The position numbers were made by a program, and so were the translations under genes. Positions 23,827 through 37,400 of a DNA stretch of 64,000 bases are shown in pieces. The notes under the pieces are model-generated. The model was not told the DNA's origin. It searched no databases and was given only the letters and a program-made list of their open reading frames with translations. The first letter of the stretch is position 1. Every line of letters begins with the position of its first letter. The stretch is from Apostichopus japonicus (taxonomy: Eukaryota > Echinodermata > Holothuroidea > Aspidochirotida > Stichopodidae), in contig NC_092576.1 of NCBI RefSeq assembly GCF_037975245.1, forward strand, positions 10,125,501 through 10,189,500. The letters are read 5' to 3'.

Positions 23827-24492
23827 TTTAACACCTAATCCATAAAGAGATGAAGAAGCATCAACCTCAGGGTTGGGGGCTTAACATTTTGAAGGGCAAT
23901 GTGATATGGGATATCAGAAGATAACAGGCTGGGATGAACCTTCCTATAGGGTTAAGTCAAAAGAGGATGAAGGATTTAATAAAGTAGGGTGATGTCCTGA
24001 TATGCATTCTGAGACATATTTATACTATAAATGAGGTCTACATAAATAACCTTAAATGCAATGTTATCCAAATAAATTCCTTTTGTGTGGTTTAAAAGAT
24101 CGGTTTGGTTGCCCGCATTATTCGTTGAGTCCTTCCCTGTCTGTATGCAAAGAATCTCCCGTCTGAGCTATTTCTTCCAACTGAAGATGACAGGTATAGG
24201 GGTCATGCTCCCATCTGTTTTGTGCACCCCTCTGCCCTTATCATAACGAAAAAGTTTGGTTTGGTGCAATGAAGTAACATAGTTGAACCGAACTTGCGTA
24301 GTATTTAAACTTTGAAAGCTATTCTTTAAGCTGTATTAACTGTAATGTAAAAATTCTTCGTCGGGAAATCCGCGTTATCCTCCTAAGTTGTTTACTATGA
24401 CGTAAGCAATCGTGCACCTGGCCTCTCGGTCTCCGGAAGACTGGTGACCGCAACTCTACGGAAGCGTAGAAGGGACATGATGATGAAAAAGA

Positions 24493-24745
24493 AACAAACT
24501 CGTCAAAATGACAAAATTCAGGAAAAAGACGTTTTGCCGAGTTTAACAACTCGTCAAAACGACAAAATTATTAAATTTGCCGAGATACAACAAGTCGTCA
24601 AAATGACAAAATATTGAAAATTGACGTTTTGCCGAGATACAACAAGTCGTCAAAATGACGAAAACACTGAATCTTAACGTTTTGCCGAGATACAAAAAGT
24701 CGTCAAATTGACAAAAATCTGAAAATTGACGTTTTGCCGTTAGAA
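24493..24745 (+). repeat. About 52-bp tandem repeat, 5 units, with CGTCAAAATGAC / GACGTTTTG arms
   Basis: Each unit holds GTCGTCAAAATGAC and later GACGTTTTGCCGAGATAC. The GTCAAAA and TTTTGAC-like arms are partly complementary, so single strands could form hairpins. Confidence 0.88.
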
Positions 24746-25544
24746 ATAGAACCTGTAGGTTGTAGTCTATGTAAGCCTAGCGTTGTGTGATTATGAGCCT
24801 AACTAGTAACATCTGCAACTTATATACAGTAAAGACTTGGTAGTAGTAGCAGCCTACTGGAGTGGTAGGCTAGTATTGAAAGGTACAACTACACGCACTC
24901 AGTGCCAGAGAAGCTCCCATTGAATTGATGGTTATTTACAGTAAATAAATACATAGGGCACATAAGCCTGCATGAGGTAAGGTCAGTAATGCATGATGCA
25001 TTTGATGGGGACGAAATGATTTACTTAACTTGACTGACAACTTCCTTGAGATATGGTTCGTTTGAAATGAAACCTAATATTTGCACACCCCCCCCCCCCC
25101 AAAGAAAAAATAAAAACAATTCTTGGAATGCCGTGATGACATCATTCACTCTGCTGTTGGCAGAGGCGTTTTACATAACGATCAAAAATCGTATCTTCAC
25201 TAAAAAACAAAGGAATGTTATATAAAGATGTGCCGTTTTAACCTAATCATGTAAGAAACTTTCAAACATTTATGTTTTTCATTTACAAACGGAAAGAATA
25301 GTTAGTCTGTACGTCCGCTAGTGAACCCCCCTGTCCCACTTTCCATCCCCCTCCGTCTTTACGTACTTCCGTGCTAACATGTTACATATAGGTAAGGCCT
25401 ACATAATGAGCTATTTGAAACCAAATGGGAGAGAATATCAACAAATATCAAGGATTATTTAACAAGGCTACTATCCTTCTTCTTGTTTGTAATATTCATC
25501 ACCTTCATTTTAATATAAGATCCATCTCTGATGTGTAGATTCGA

Positions 25545-25885
25545 TCAAGGGGTGGCTGGGTAGGGGTAGCTGGGGAGAAGGTTGCTGGGAAGGGGTGAGG
25601 TTGCTGGAAAGGGTGGCTGGGAAGGGGGGAGACGTTGCTGGAAAGGTGATGGGTGGCTGGGAAGGGGTGGCTGGGAAGGGGTGGCTGGGAAGGGGTGGCT
25701 GGGAAGGGGGAGAGGTTGCTGGGAAGGGGGAGAGGTGGCTGGGAAGGGGGAGAGGTTGCTGGGAAGGGGGAGAGGTTGCTGGGAAGGGGGAGAGGTTGCT
25801 GGAAAGGGGGGAGGTGGCTGGAAAGGGGGAGAGGGGTGGCTGAGAAGGAGGAGGGGTGGCTGGGAAGGGGTGGGGTGGCAGGGAA
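25545..25885 (+). repeat. G-rich minisatellite (TGGCTGGGAAGGGG family)
   Basis: Interspersed 14-bp and 20-bp units such as GGCTGGGAAGGGGGAGAGGT. Runs of GGG and GGGGG every 5-10 bp on the plus strand. Long open frames on both strands follow from repeat periodicity and are not genes. Confidence 0.95.
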
Positions 25886-26482
25886 GGGGCTCTTGATTGC
25901 GGGAAGATACTTGGTGACAGGGCTGTCGCTGTCTTGAGATTTTCGTTACAAATATAAATGATTTTTTCCCTGTGATGCACTTTTATCATTGATGACTACA
26001 TATCAACGAAATAATTAAAACAATTGCTTGCTATTTGATTGACTGGCATTTTATTTTATTTTTATTCCAGATGGCAGTGGATGTAACTAACTTCAGTAGG
26101 AGAAAGATGTGTCACACATGTCACACGTCATGTCACACAAAGGAGAAAGACGTGTCACATATAAAAATCGAAGCTGCTGTATATTTTAGACTTTGTATAT
26201 AAAAAAGGAAGAGATTGAAACAGATATTTTGCAACTGATAAAAATCCTATAAATTACTGTTACACATTATCTCAAGGGTTATAAACAATACAGTAAGGTA
26301 TAAATTTGATTATTAAAACACAACTGAAATATATATATGTAAATCCAAGATGAGTAGTTGACATTGACTTCTGTTGAAAACTTGTACGCAAAGACATTTT
26401 TTTAGACGGAATTGCTCTTTTCAATCACATAGCATATAAAGTTTCTGTTACAGAGTATTGATCTATAACAGTAGTTAGAATA

Positions 26483-26835
26483 GAAAATACCAGTCGCTTA
26501 CTAAGAGGTGGGGTGGGGGGGTGTAGGGGAGGGGGTCCGCCCCTTCACGGGGAGTAGTGCCATACCACAGCCAAACTTGCAAAAGTTAGCCCCAAAAGCC
26601 AATGACCAAATTCTGACGGAAATTGTAAGATGTATGTGCTCTTGTTATCACACAGTTATATTTTGTTACTTTTTGTTACAGAATATCCATAACATTAGTT
26701 TAGAATAGTAACAACCAGTAGCTTACTAAGCGGGGGTGGGGTGGGGGTGGGGAAAGAGGTGCCATACCACAGCCAAAGTTGCAAGAGGCAAATGCTCCCC
26801 AAAGAACAATGACCCAATTCTGAAGGAGTCCTACA
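26483..26835 (+). repeat. Direct duplication of a about 120-bp segment
   Basis: 26483-26605 and 26700-26825 share the order AGTAGCTTACTAAG, a G-rich tract, GCCATACCACAGCCAAA, TTGCAA, and AATGACCCAATTCTGA. A local duplication of unknown origin. Confidence 0.75.
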
Positions 26836-26989
26836 ACCACTTTTTTAAGATAAAGACGCCCAGGAAAGAACCTGGGCACGAAAACCAAACTACCGAACGA
26901 CTGATCCGCTCTCAACCACAGTTCCCTTGCATCGGGACTGTGACTGTGTGATCATCGTCTGGTGTGCGTCACCATTCCCCTCGAAAGGG

Positions 26990-27027
26990 AACAGATACTA
27001 ACATGATCTTAGCCAAAAGGCCGAGAA
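26990..27027 (-). pseudogene. U2 snRNA 5'-end-like fragment
   Basis: The minus strand reads TTCTCGGCCTTTTGGCTAAG, then ATCATG, then TTAGTATCTGTTC. This matches the conserved 5' stem-loop I and branch-site-recognition region of U2 snRNA, with about one base missing before the GTAGTA element. The rest of U2 (Sm site, 3' stem-loops) does not follow. It is a fragment, or the head of an snRNA-derived repeat. Confidence 0.65.
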
Positions 27028-27295
27028 CTATAACCTGACACAACATTACACACCCTCTCATTTTCATGGAGGGGAATTTCTCCCAATTGTAATAATGAAA
27101 ATAATAATATAAAGTTTCCTCTCTCCATTTTTTATTAACTGTTTTTTAACTACAACTACAACAAGGATCTAGTAAGTAGTAAATACAATTGTCTCCCATT
27201 TCGTAGAAGTGAAACCATTATTCCCATTTGGAGCAAATGACCAGCAATGTAGCAAATAGCAGCAACCAATTTTAAACGAAACATCATAATATTCA

Positions 27296-27635
27296 TGCTG
27301 GGGAGTGTTATCACTATTGAAAGTAATCAATATACATCTCCACATCGTGACTTGTCATTTGCTATTGTAAGTAATGCATATTCATTTTATTCATAGTGGA
27401 GTGTTAACACTACTGCAAGTAATGAATATTCATCTCCACATCGTGGAATGTTAATACTTTTGAAAGTAATGAATATTCATTTCCATATAGTGGAGTGTTA
27501 TCAGTATTGAAAGTTATGAATATTTATCTCCACATCTTGGTGTGGTGTGTCATCGCTATGTAAGTAATGCATATTCATTTCCACATAGTGGAGTGATATC
27601 GCTATTGCAAGTAATGCATATTCATTTCCATATAA
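27296..27635 (+). repeat. About 47-bp tandem repeat, 6-7 units
   Basis: The unit includes AAGTAATGCATATTCATTTC, CACATAGTGGAGTG and TTATCACTATTG. Units differ by substitutions and small indels, so the array is old. Confidence 0.9.
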
Positions 27636-28445
27636 TTTGCTCCAAATCTCAAAATTTCTTACTTTCTCTCTGAGCTGTACTATATTATGCTGTTTGGAAT
27701 GTTAAGGAGTTTACTGTTCTATGCTAAATGGACATAATTGTACTGCAGCAAATTGGGATGATGTAATAAAATATTTACTTTCTGAAGATGTTATCAGACA
27801 CTGAAAACATAAACCAAAACGTCTTATTTTGTTCCATCTTCAAACTGAAAATAACTAAAATCAACTTTCCCAAACTCCGCCAGCTCTCAAAGTTTCCTCC
27901 CTCTCTCTCTCTCCTCAGAAATGCGACTATGTGGTCAACAAGGACATCAAAAGGAGACAACAGAGGGTGGGGGGGGGGGGGAGGCGTATCGAAATTTGAG
28001 TAGCTTTGAAGGTAATGAGGAAGTACCATTTTGTGGCAGTAATCACACAATATAATTTTACAAAAATCCCTGTTTCAAATACCTAATAACTATTCGAACT
28101 TTGCAGGTGTTAGGAAGAACTATTTAAAATAAGAGAATTAAAATGATATAGCAAACTGCAAAGTGTTTGACTTCAAGAAGTGTGAAAATATTTCATGAGT
28201 TTTAGAATAGACATTTCATCCACCTTCAAAATTCCTTTTTTTTTCTGCAATATGATTTGTGAGTGACACCTGGATAATATAAAACTTTGATGAAACTAAG
28301 AATAGAAATATTTTTTGTGTAGTTTAATAGAATGCTATCAAAATATTACCTTTAATATATTGTCTAAGAAATGAAGTTTGTTGGATTTAAAAGGTGTATA
28401 CGGGCATCTCTGTAATCAACCTTACAGCCTAGCATCCACGACTAG

Positions 28446-31400
28446 TCATTGTAACTGGCTTCTCACAGTTTCTGCTACTTTATCGATGAACTCAAAAGTG
28501 CTGAGGTAGTCGCTCCTTTGAACTCTGGAAAAGAAAGAAAAACTTTGTTATATAAAGTTCAGGGATGGGACTGGGGTAAATAAAAAAATCACAGAACTTT
28601 GCAAAAATTGCGGTATAGGCTCCAGTTTGCGTATGCTACAGTATGTTAGGATAATAGTTTTTGCCCCTGAGGTAGAAAAGAGATTTCTGCGAATTCGCGG
28701 AAAAAGCTCATGCCTGAGAGTTCCAAAAAAAAAAAAAAATTTACCACAAACTGACCAAGACATTGACCAAAGACAAACAAATTTTTCTATTATCTGTAGA
28801 CTGCTTGGCTGATAGTCATGTAATTAAAACATTTGATACATTTAAAAAACTCAGCGTTCCTCATCCCCCCCCCCTCCCCAAAAAAAACAACAACAAACAA
28901 TGTGATATAATTTTTACGAGGGAATATTCCCAAAAGACATAATGTCAAAATGGCTAGGAGGATATGATTTGGGGAGACATAGAACTATTGTTGGTACTTG
29001 GTAGGTCCTGTTTTTCTCCTCGCCACTTCCCCCCCTCCCCTTTCCTTCCCTCCATCCCCTCTACACTGTAAATTGTTAAACCATGCGACTGCGAGACACA
29101 TGTTCCGTTTACGTTACCAATTCCTCTTCTTGAAACAGCAGTTTAGTCCTTGGTAATGCCATCTCCAACCCCCCTCACCCCCCCCCCCCCCCCTTCATGC
29201 CTGACTAACCCCATTTTCCATCAAACCTAACCTCTTTAATTTAATCACAGATTCCAACACTTTATACTGAAACACAGGTCAAGAGTAATATTCTTATCTA
29301 TATTAAAGTCACATTGCTATAAATCTGACTATATTGCTAAAGCACCTCTCCCCCCCCCCCACCATTCCACCGTTTTTGCTACCTTACATGTTCCAAGTAA
29401 TGTTAGTATAAAGAGTCTCTAACATTTCTTCTTTTTCTCTTACTTACATTAGTAATATCCCAATGCAAAATGAAAAACAAAAAAAATTCATATAGACAAT
29501 AAAAGTACCAGAGTTGCCAAGCTAGAAACACCCATGCAACAAGTCCTGGGTTCTTTTTTCCCCTTTTACTTTAGTCTCTTTTATTTATGGCAAACGACTG
29601 GGACCGATTCATCAGCCATGGAAAGCCGAAACGGACACAAAATCATGACTACTCACTTATCCATGCCTTTCACACAAATTGCCAAATCCTTGGTCATAGC
29701 ACCTGCTTCTATAGTATCGACACAGGATTTCTCCAACGCAGCTGCAAACTTGGCCAGGGCGTCGTTGCTGTCCAATTTCGCCCGATGAGATAAACCTCTC
29801 GTCCAAGCAAATATAGATGCTACGGATGGGAAAGACAAGATACCTCATGAAAAATCCTCGGAAAGCCATTATTTCATTGTGAGGCACCCCCCCCAACCTT
29901 CCGCCCCTTGTAACCTCAAATAATTGACTTCACCGTTTCAAAATAGAGTCAAGTATTTGTTCAGGATGCAATGTGGCTGGCAACACTCAAAATATCGTAA
30001 TTCATTAACTAACGCTTGGATTCATATGATTCACGGACAAGTTTTTGAAAGCTGATTAAAGTTATTTCCTACTTGACAACTTAGATGAAAAGCAAAAGTG
30101 AGTTTGAGCAATCACGATTACATTACGAACGGCACTTGGATAAGACGAGGGAATCACCATGATCCCGTTCTGGTTTCCCGAAAGGGAAAACGATGCGGTC
30201 AACCTTACCGACCTTGCAAAATTTTGAGGGGTGACCGCGGATTGCAAAGTCTTCAACGACCATCATGTATAGCAAGTCTGTAGTTACTATTACTGTTAGA
30301 TTCTTCAAACACGGCAGCGTACAGAAAACGTTGTACTCAAATCCCAAGCCAAAGCGGATTGTAATCAGGTCACACATCCGGAGTCTATGCATGCTAAGTT
30401 CTGCAATACTGCCCTCACTAACTTTCGTGACACATTCCATACTATAGTTTAGATTTTCTTCTTCTTCTTCTTCCACCAGTCATATCCTCCTCAAACTCAA
30501 CTTAATCATATCACTCCCCATGACCCCCCCCCCCCCCACCCCACCCCACATCCCCACCCCAAACTCAACAATGAAGCAAAATCTAAACCTACTAGATAGA
30601 TGTCACATTTCACAATGATTAATTCATTTTCAGTATAATAAGTGGAAGCAGTTGATCTCACCGACGGAATTGGTGGATGTCTCCTTTCCCTGTTGGTGCA
30701 TTCGATAATGTCGGGTGACGGTACCATGTGCGGCCTCTGCTTCTACTGTCTTCCCGTCAGGACAAATTAATACACTGGTCATCATTCCCAGAGATCCGTA
30801 ACCTTTGGTGCAACAAAAAAAAATATATAAAAAATAAAATAAAAAAATATATAATATAATAAAATAAAATAATATAAAATAAAATAAAATAAAATGAAAT
30901 AAAATAAAATAAAATAAAATAAAATAAAATAAAATAAAATAAAATAAAATAAAATAAAATAAAATAAAATAAAATAAAATAAAATAAAATAAAATAAAAT
31001 AAAATAAAATAAAATAAAATAAAAATTCCCCTTTATTTTCTACAGAAAAGCTTTCACAAATATGATGAATACAGTTTTATTGTCACTTGTATGTTTGAAA
31101 CCAGACTTTTCTCCCTATAAATAAAAATTGATAAACTTCTAGACAGTGCTGTTAACTGCTTTTTTGATGTTATTTTTGTAAAGGAAAACATTAATAGTGA
31201 ACCACTTTTAAACCGCAGTGCGAGGTTACAGCAGATCTTCCTGTCTGATAAAGGCATGATACAATAATATTGTTCAGCCAAAGGTTCTTTATCAAAAAGT
31301 CAGCGATTTCTCCTGGCTTTATCAGTTACAAAAAACTGGTAAAGGTGAGTACCTGTTTAAATATCAGTTAAAACTGATGCGTGTTATAATTTCTTAACAT

Positions 31401-34400
31401 GTGCTATACATTTATGACCGGTTGCTACTGAGGACTTTATACAAACAGTAAATACTTTATACACATTCCTATGCATAATGATTGACACTTACTGCAAAAA
31501 AAAAAATGCTTAAAATATGCAATTTGAACCATCTTTACAAGCTATACTATCTAGTCAAACATAGGGACAGTTGTTTAGACTCCTAACCAGTTATTAGTTG
31601 AAACTACCTTTGAGTAATAAATTCTTCTGTAAGTAATTTTTTTTTCACAGTAGCATCTATTGACAGGTCTAATATGTGTTACGGTGTTATAATAAGGGGT
31701 TAATCAACGGTCTAGCGTGCGTTACTCACAGGATTAATGCACGATCGGGGGATAATGCAAGCGATGCACGAGGACGGAGCCCGAGTGCATCCAGCGATAG
31801 CATTAACACCCGTTCATTCATACACTACCATTTGTGTTGGGGAAAAAATCATAAAACAAAACATTTTTGGTTACATATAACCAAAGATTTATTAAAGTGA
31901 CGCCCCGTAATTTTACCGTGCGTTACTCACAGGATTAACCATGGTCAGCTGACCTGAATGGACCAATAGGATTTAGGAATCTTTACAAAGTATGAATGAA
32001 CACACTTCAGTTTATACTGATTAACGGTTGTCTCTTATTCACAGTATACAAACTGATCAGGCCATGTACATTGGATGCACAGTAGCATCTGCTGACACGT
32101 TAAACATGTATTAAGGTGTTACAACACACTTCAGTTTATACCTGATTAACAGTTGTCTCTTATTCACACTGTACAAACTGATCGAGCCATGTACATTGCG
32201 TGCAAAATATACAACTTCGACAATTTTTTGGCTGTCATATACTTTACCCTAATGGAACCCACTTGGATGAAGAACTTCCTTTTATACAGATTCTCGAGAG
32301 AGTGTCTAAGATTGATCAAAAAGTCTTACTCTGACCTGATACGTAGGTGTGGACAATTTCACTTCCTCTTTACATCAACCTATTGGATATTGGCTGTTAT
32401 AATTGGACCCTAATGGAACCCATTTCGATGAAGAAGTTTCTTTTTATACAGATTCTGCGTACCTAACAGATTCTGTGTACCTTACAGATTCAGCCCCGTA
32501 GACTAAATTGTGTCTGAATAGCATGCTGTTTGCACAGTGGATGCAAAATTGAACATATTTTCAGCAAAGAACATGCGTGATTTTTATTGATACAACCGGA
32601 AAGTATTGGTCACCAGTCAAACAAAACACATATTCACTTGCTGAAGGTTGTTGCCATCACTGCCATTTATAACCAGACAAGACCTTATATCATATATTCA
32701 AAGTTCGGAGCATGAAATGTCAAGTTTCTCGGGGAAGTCACACTATTAACTTCAATTTTAATCTGGAACGGCCCGTGTACCTGTCACAACTTCTCTTGCC
32801 ATATATTCCAACTCGCACACTTCGTTCCTCCAACAAACTGTATTTAACTGTTCCTAAACCAAGCTTGAAGACCTACGGCTACAGACGCTTCGAATACTCT
32901 GGCACTTATCTCTGGAACAAGTTACCAGTCTGATCACATTCGAACATGCTATAAACTCTCCACTTTCAAAAGTCTACTTAAGACCCATCTTTTCACTTGT
33001 TCTTTCGTAAATTAATCTGCTTTCTTTGTAAAGCGCCTTGAGCAGTGGCTTTTGTCTACTGATTTGGAGCTATATAAGTCTCATTTATTATTATTATGAA
33101 TGTGTCTAGCATATACATATATGAACATTGCCCAGATAATAACAAGACTTCAATACGACAGGCAGCTCAACCTAACACATCACACCTGCTTCCTGCAAGT
33201 TCCGATGTGTGTAGGGAATGTCACAGCCGTTTCTACTAACATATACCTGGAGACAAGATATTTTTGGGTTGATAATGCGGATTTCGCCCGGATTCTGAGA
33301 TCATGTTTGCCCTCTTTCTATGTGATTTACGTCCTGACTATCTAGCTAGCGTTTCCAGACCGGTCGTAAAACGCAGTAGATAGAGCTTGGAGATTTAAGT
33401 ACTGCTAATTCACAGATCTATGACATTTATTATGTGACTTCCAAGCACACCCCAAGGCTGCAACATTTCAAAACACATCTATATATCATAAAGTGGTATA
33501 TTGTCTCCAAGTGTAACATTTGAGACTTCTGAGTCATTTTCCTTCGATATTTGAGGCAGGAATAGATGGATGGTTCTCCGTCAAAACTATACAAGGGTTT
33601 GGCTTTAATGACAGTGGTTTGGCCCAAGACCTAGGATCTTCCACAAGGACTGAGTCATGACCCACCAGACACCCCGACCCCCCCCCTGCGCGAGTCACAG
33701 TTGGGTCAGTTACATATCTTGACGAGTACTCTACAATGAATCATATTTCATAAACAGCCATTTTGCCTAGAAAGGGATATTACGTGGACATTAGAAGATA
33801 GCAACATTATTGTTTCACAATTTGGCACTTTTTAGAGGGGGGGGGGGGGGGGGGTTACAGGCTGTTTTTTATCTGTTTTTAATATTCCCTCGATCTTGTT
33901 CAAAACCACCAAATTATTTTTTGGGCATGGCTTTTTCTGGAGCGTAAAAAAAAAAATCCGCTTTACCTTGAGCCACAGAATCGGACTGAACGTCTCCATC
34001 GTAATTCTTGCAAGCCCAGACGAACCCTCCTTCCACCTTCAGAGCGTAGGCCACCATATCGTCTATCAGTCGATGTTCGTACCAAATCTTCTTGGCCTCA
34101 AATTTGGCCTTGTACTCCCTTGATGAGAAATACAAATCGATCACAAATGGATACATTTTTTGAAATTTAGAGAAAATGTAAAAAAACTTAAATTGATAGA
34201 TTGAAATAAAAAACTTGATTAAAATCGACAATTAAGAGATGACAACATTTAAACACCTTAAACATTTGACTAACGAGCAGAGAAATTCTTGTCTGGAAGC
34301 CAAAGTGTGCATCATTGATCCACTCTCTTTGCCTCTATCGAAAGAAATTTTTGGATAGTTTCAAAATCCGATTGAATTTTCGATTCCACAATTAGTGATT

Positions 34401-37400
34401 CTTTTGATGTCATTTTTTTACTGCCAAAAATCACAATTGCTATTGTCTGGCTTTTATTCATGTCAATATCTATTGTCCTCCAATCTACAAGTTTCTATTC
34501 ATATGATCACATTTGACCATACAATCACTTAGCCTGCCTGCTGCCCATCTGATAAAAGCAACAAGTTTTTTTTCTGGGATCTTCATAATTTTTAAGTTTT
34601 CAAACATGCCTGAGTATCGATTGAAATAAGATTGCAATTTATCACAATAAAAACATTTTCCCTACATTTTTTCTATAAAACAAATATGAAAATAAATGAG
34701 AGTAATTAATGCATTTTGATTTGATACAAAATCTGTCTTTACAAATTAAGATAATGCGAGAAATCAAGAATCGCCCAAAAGGATTTTAAACGCGCATGGA
34801 ATAAATGATATACCATGGTGGGCTCATAATTGACGCACTTAAGGATTTGATCAATGATGTCTATCAAGGAAAAATCCAAATCACTCAACTCTATGTGTTT
34901 TTCATATGTGTAGTTCCTCAGAAATGTTATGATCTCAAAATATTTAAGGTTCTGTGCTTATGCACAGTACAATTGAGCAGAATTTGACCACAAAATGTCT
35001 GCCGTGTCAAGTTCTTTTATACCCCTAAATTGACATAAGCTAACTGAAGTGTAGGCCTTAGTATACATCCATTGACTTTAGATGCTGTTTGCTATGCTCT
35101 GAGCCTCTAAGCTCAGACAGGTCTGGTCCCAGAGAGTAGCGGTATCATATCGAGGTAATGTTTTATTATTATTATTATTATACAAAATTTCTATAGCGCC
35201 TTATCCAATCAGAAATTGCTCTAAGGCGCTTTACAGTAAAATACAAACAAACATGATATACAAATATATAAATGTTGGTTATTTTTAGGGTGTAAGATTT
35301 CTTCCGAATGCCCAAAAAACGTGCAAATCTGGGGGGAGGGTGTTATAAGCTTAAAAATACCACAATTTGGTCAGCAAACAGCTGAAATGGATTCAAACTC
35401 ATGAAATATGTATTTCTGCTTGACTGCAAAAATTTTAGGTGGCCTGCTGTATCGTTGCTAGTCATAATTGAAGGTGCGTCAATTACGGGGGTGCGTCAAT
35501 TACGGAAGCCTTTACTATACTTACTTCTCGTATATTTCTTGGAAGATGTCCTTAAACCTGCCGTCATATTTCTTCAAAATTGTGTTTTTGGTACTAAAAA
35601 AGAAAGAAAGAAAGAAAGATAAAAAATAGGTAAATAAAGAAACCGAAACTGTAAGACTGGAACGGTGAACCAAACTGAACAAACGGTAGGCCTGGAAAGG
35701 AACAGAGAGTGAACGATTTCACAAGCAATCCATTTTTTTTTGGATATTATAATTACTTTACTTTGATGGAATCATGAACAGGACACAGACTGAGGTATTA
35801 TAAACCAATTCCAAAAGATAAATTAAATTTAGAAAATGGACCCGATACAGTGACGGAAAGATTACAACCTCCGAACCCCTTTCTAAATATTAAAAGGGAA
35901 ATTTACATAATCTGTCTAATTTCTTTTTTCCGTACAGTATTTCGTTATTTCCACTAAAAAAATGATAAAAAAGAAATCTTTTATTTTATTTTTTTGCCTC
36001 TGAAGAAGATCCTGCTAGGATCGAAACGTCAGGCCAACTTTTCTTTACAAAGTCTTTTAGAGAGGTTATCCAGTTATTTGTGAATACAATTCTTCAGAAT
36101 AATGAACCCCTTTAAGGAGGGAGCTTTGAGGTCAAGTTCATAGTACAAGGCAGAGAGCTGTAGAGTCTAATGACATACCAGCAGTTGCACAACAGTACCA
36201 CTGAAAGTACTATATATATATATACAGTATGCTCATAGTTGTGTACGTTGCAGAACCAGCAACAGGAACAAGAGTCTGTACTTGAACCTTCATTGACAGA
36301 AATTCAGAGAAAGAGTATTATGCACTTTACTTTGAGCATGCGTGAGGTAAACTTGCCCATCCCCCCCAAAAAAAAATACAGTAAAAGAAGAAAAACCACC
36401 CCCCTTCCCCATCTAACCCAGAGCAAATTCAAAGTCTTGTACTATAATCCTATTAAAGTCTGCTAAAATGATCAGTTTTTTGTTTTTTTTTAACTTTGAA
36501 CTCCAGATAATTATGATATTAGTTTTAAATTGTGTACACTGGACAATTTGCAACCGCTCCTCTCCGTAACATCTGAGATTCAAATTTCAAGCCGTTTCAT
36601 CCGGGGTATTCAAAACTGGGAATCCCAACCCTTTCTAGGGGTTGGAGAGAAGGGAAGGGTAAGGTCCAAATTTTCGTGACTTAATAAGGTACAGTAGGGG
36701 CACAAGCCTTCATGAATTGGTTGTAGCCAAATCAAACTTTGATGAATTGGGGAAGGGGGGGGAAAAAGGAGGGGTGGGATTGGTTGTGGAGTCAATGAAT
36801 GAGAATCCCATGTGGGTGGGGGGGGGGGGAGTTGAGGATCATCCTCCAGAAAAAGGACAAATATTGCAGTTTGAGGCATATATAAATAGGCTACATGCAA
36901 ACTTGTGATAAAAATTACTTTTGAAGTTTGAAAAAATTCCCCAAATTAATTTTTTTTATTTAAGAATGGTGGACCAAGTTTCTGCAAAATGTTTTTTTCG
37001 GAAAATCTTTACAATGCTTAATTTTTTTTTAAGCATTACCAACATTAGTAAAGTTCAGATCCAAGGTTAACAATTCTCAGTGTAGAAAACCAGAGACTTT
37101 AAAACCAAATGAAAGTAAATTAAAACTTTTATTCCTCACAGGGCACAAAACAGCCAAAACAACCACTCCGAATTTCAAAATATTTTTTTGAGAAAACAAA
37201 ATTCCAAAATACCTTAAGTAAAGAGGGTAACCTCTGTCCAAGGCATAGGTGAAACTACTGTGCGCAAAGTCACGGATAGATACGTCTGTGTTGAACATCC
37301 CCATAGCAACGCCGCCTCCGTCCACAAATTCGTGTACCGTAAAGTCCATGGGTTCGCTACCGTCCTCTGGTGTGAACTTGATTTGCAGTTTACCTTTTCC

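Larger units (their letters stand above)
21392..24492. other. Intergenic between repeats
   Basis: Apart from the 20-bp minisatellite, the LINE tail and MITE copy 2 listed separately, I see only AT-rich sequence and short random frames. Confidence 0.5.
24746..28445. other. Intergenic, downstream of IDH on the minus strand
   Basis: Holds the G-rich and 47-bp minisatellites, the duplicated segment and the U2-like fragment. Minus-strand ATTAAA motifs near 28351 and 28323 could serve as IDH poly(A) signals. No other gene seen. Confidence 0.45.

Noticed and set aside
25510-25989. A 159-codon minus-strand Pro/Ser-rich frame and three plus-strand Gly-rich frames
   Set aside because: All follow the period of the G-rich minisatellite and occur in several frames at once.
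26990-27027. A complete U2 snRNA gene
   Set aside because: Only the first about 38 bases match; Sm site and 3' stem-loops are missing.
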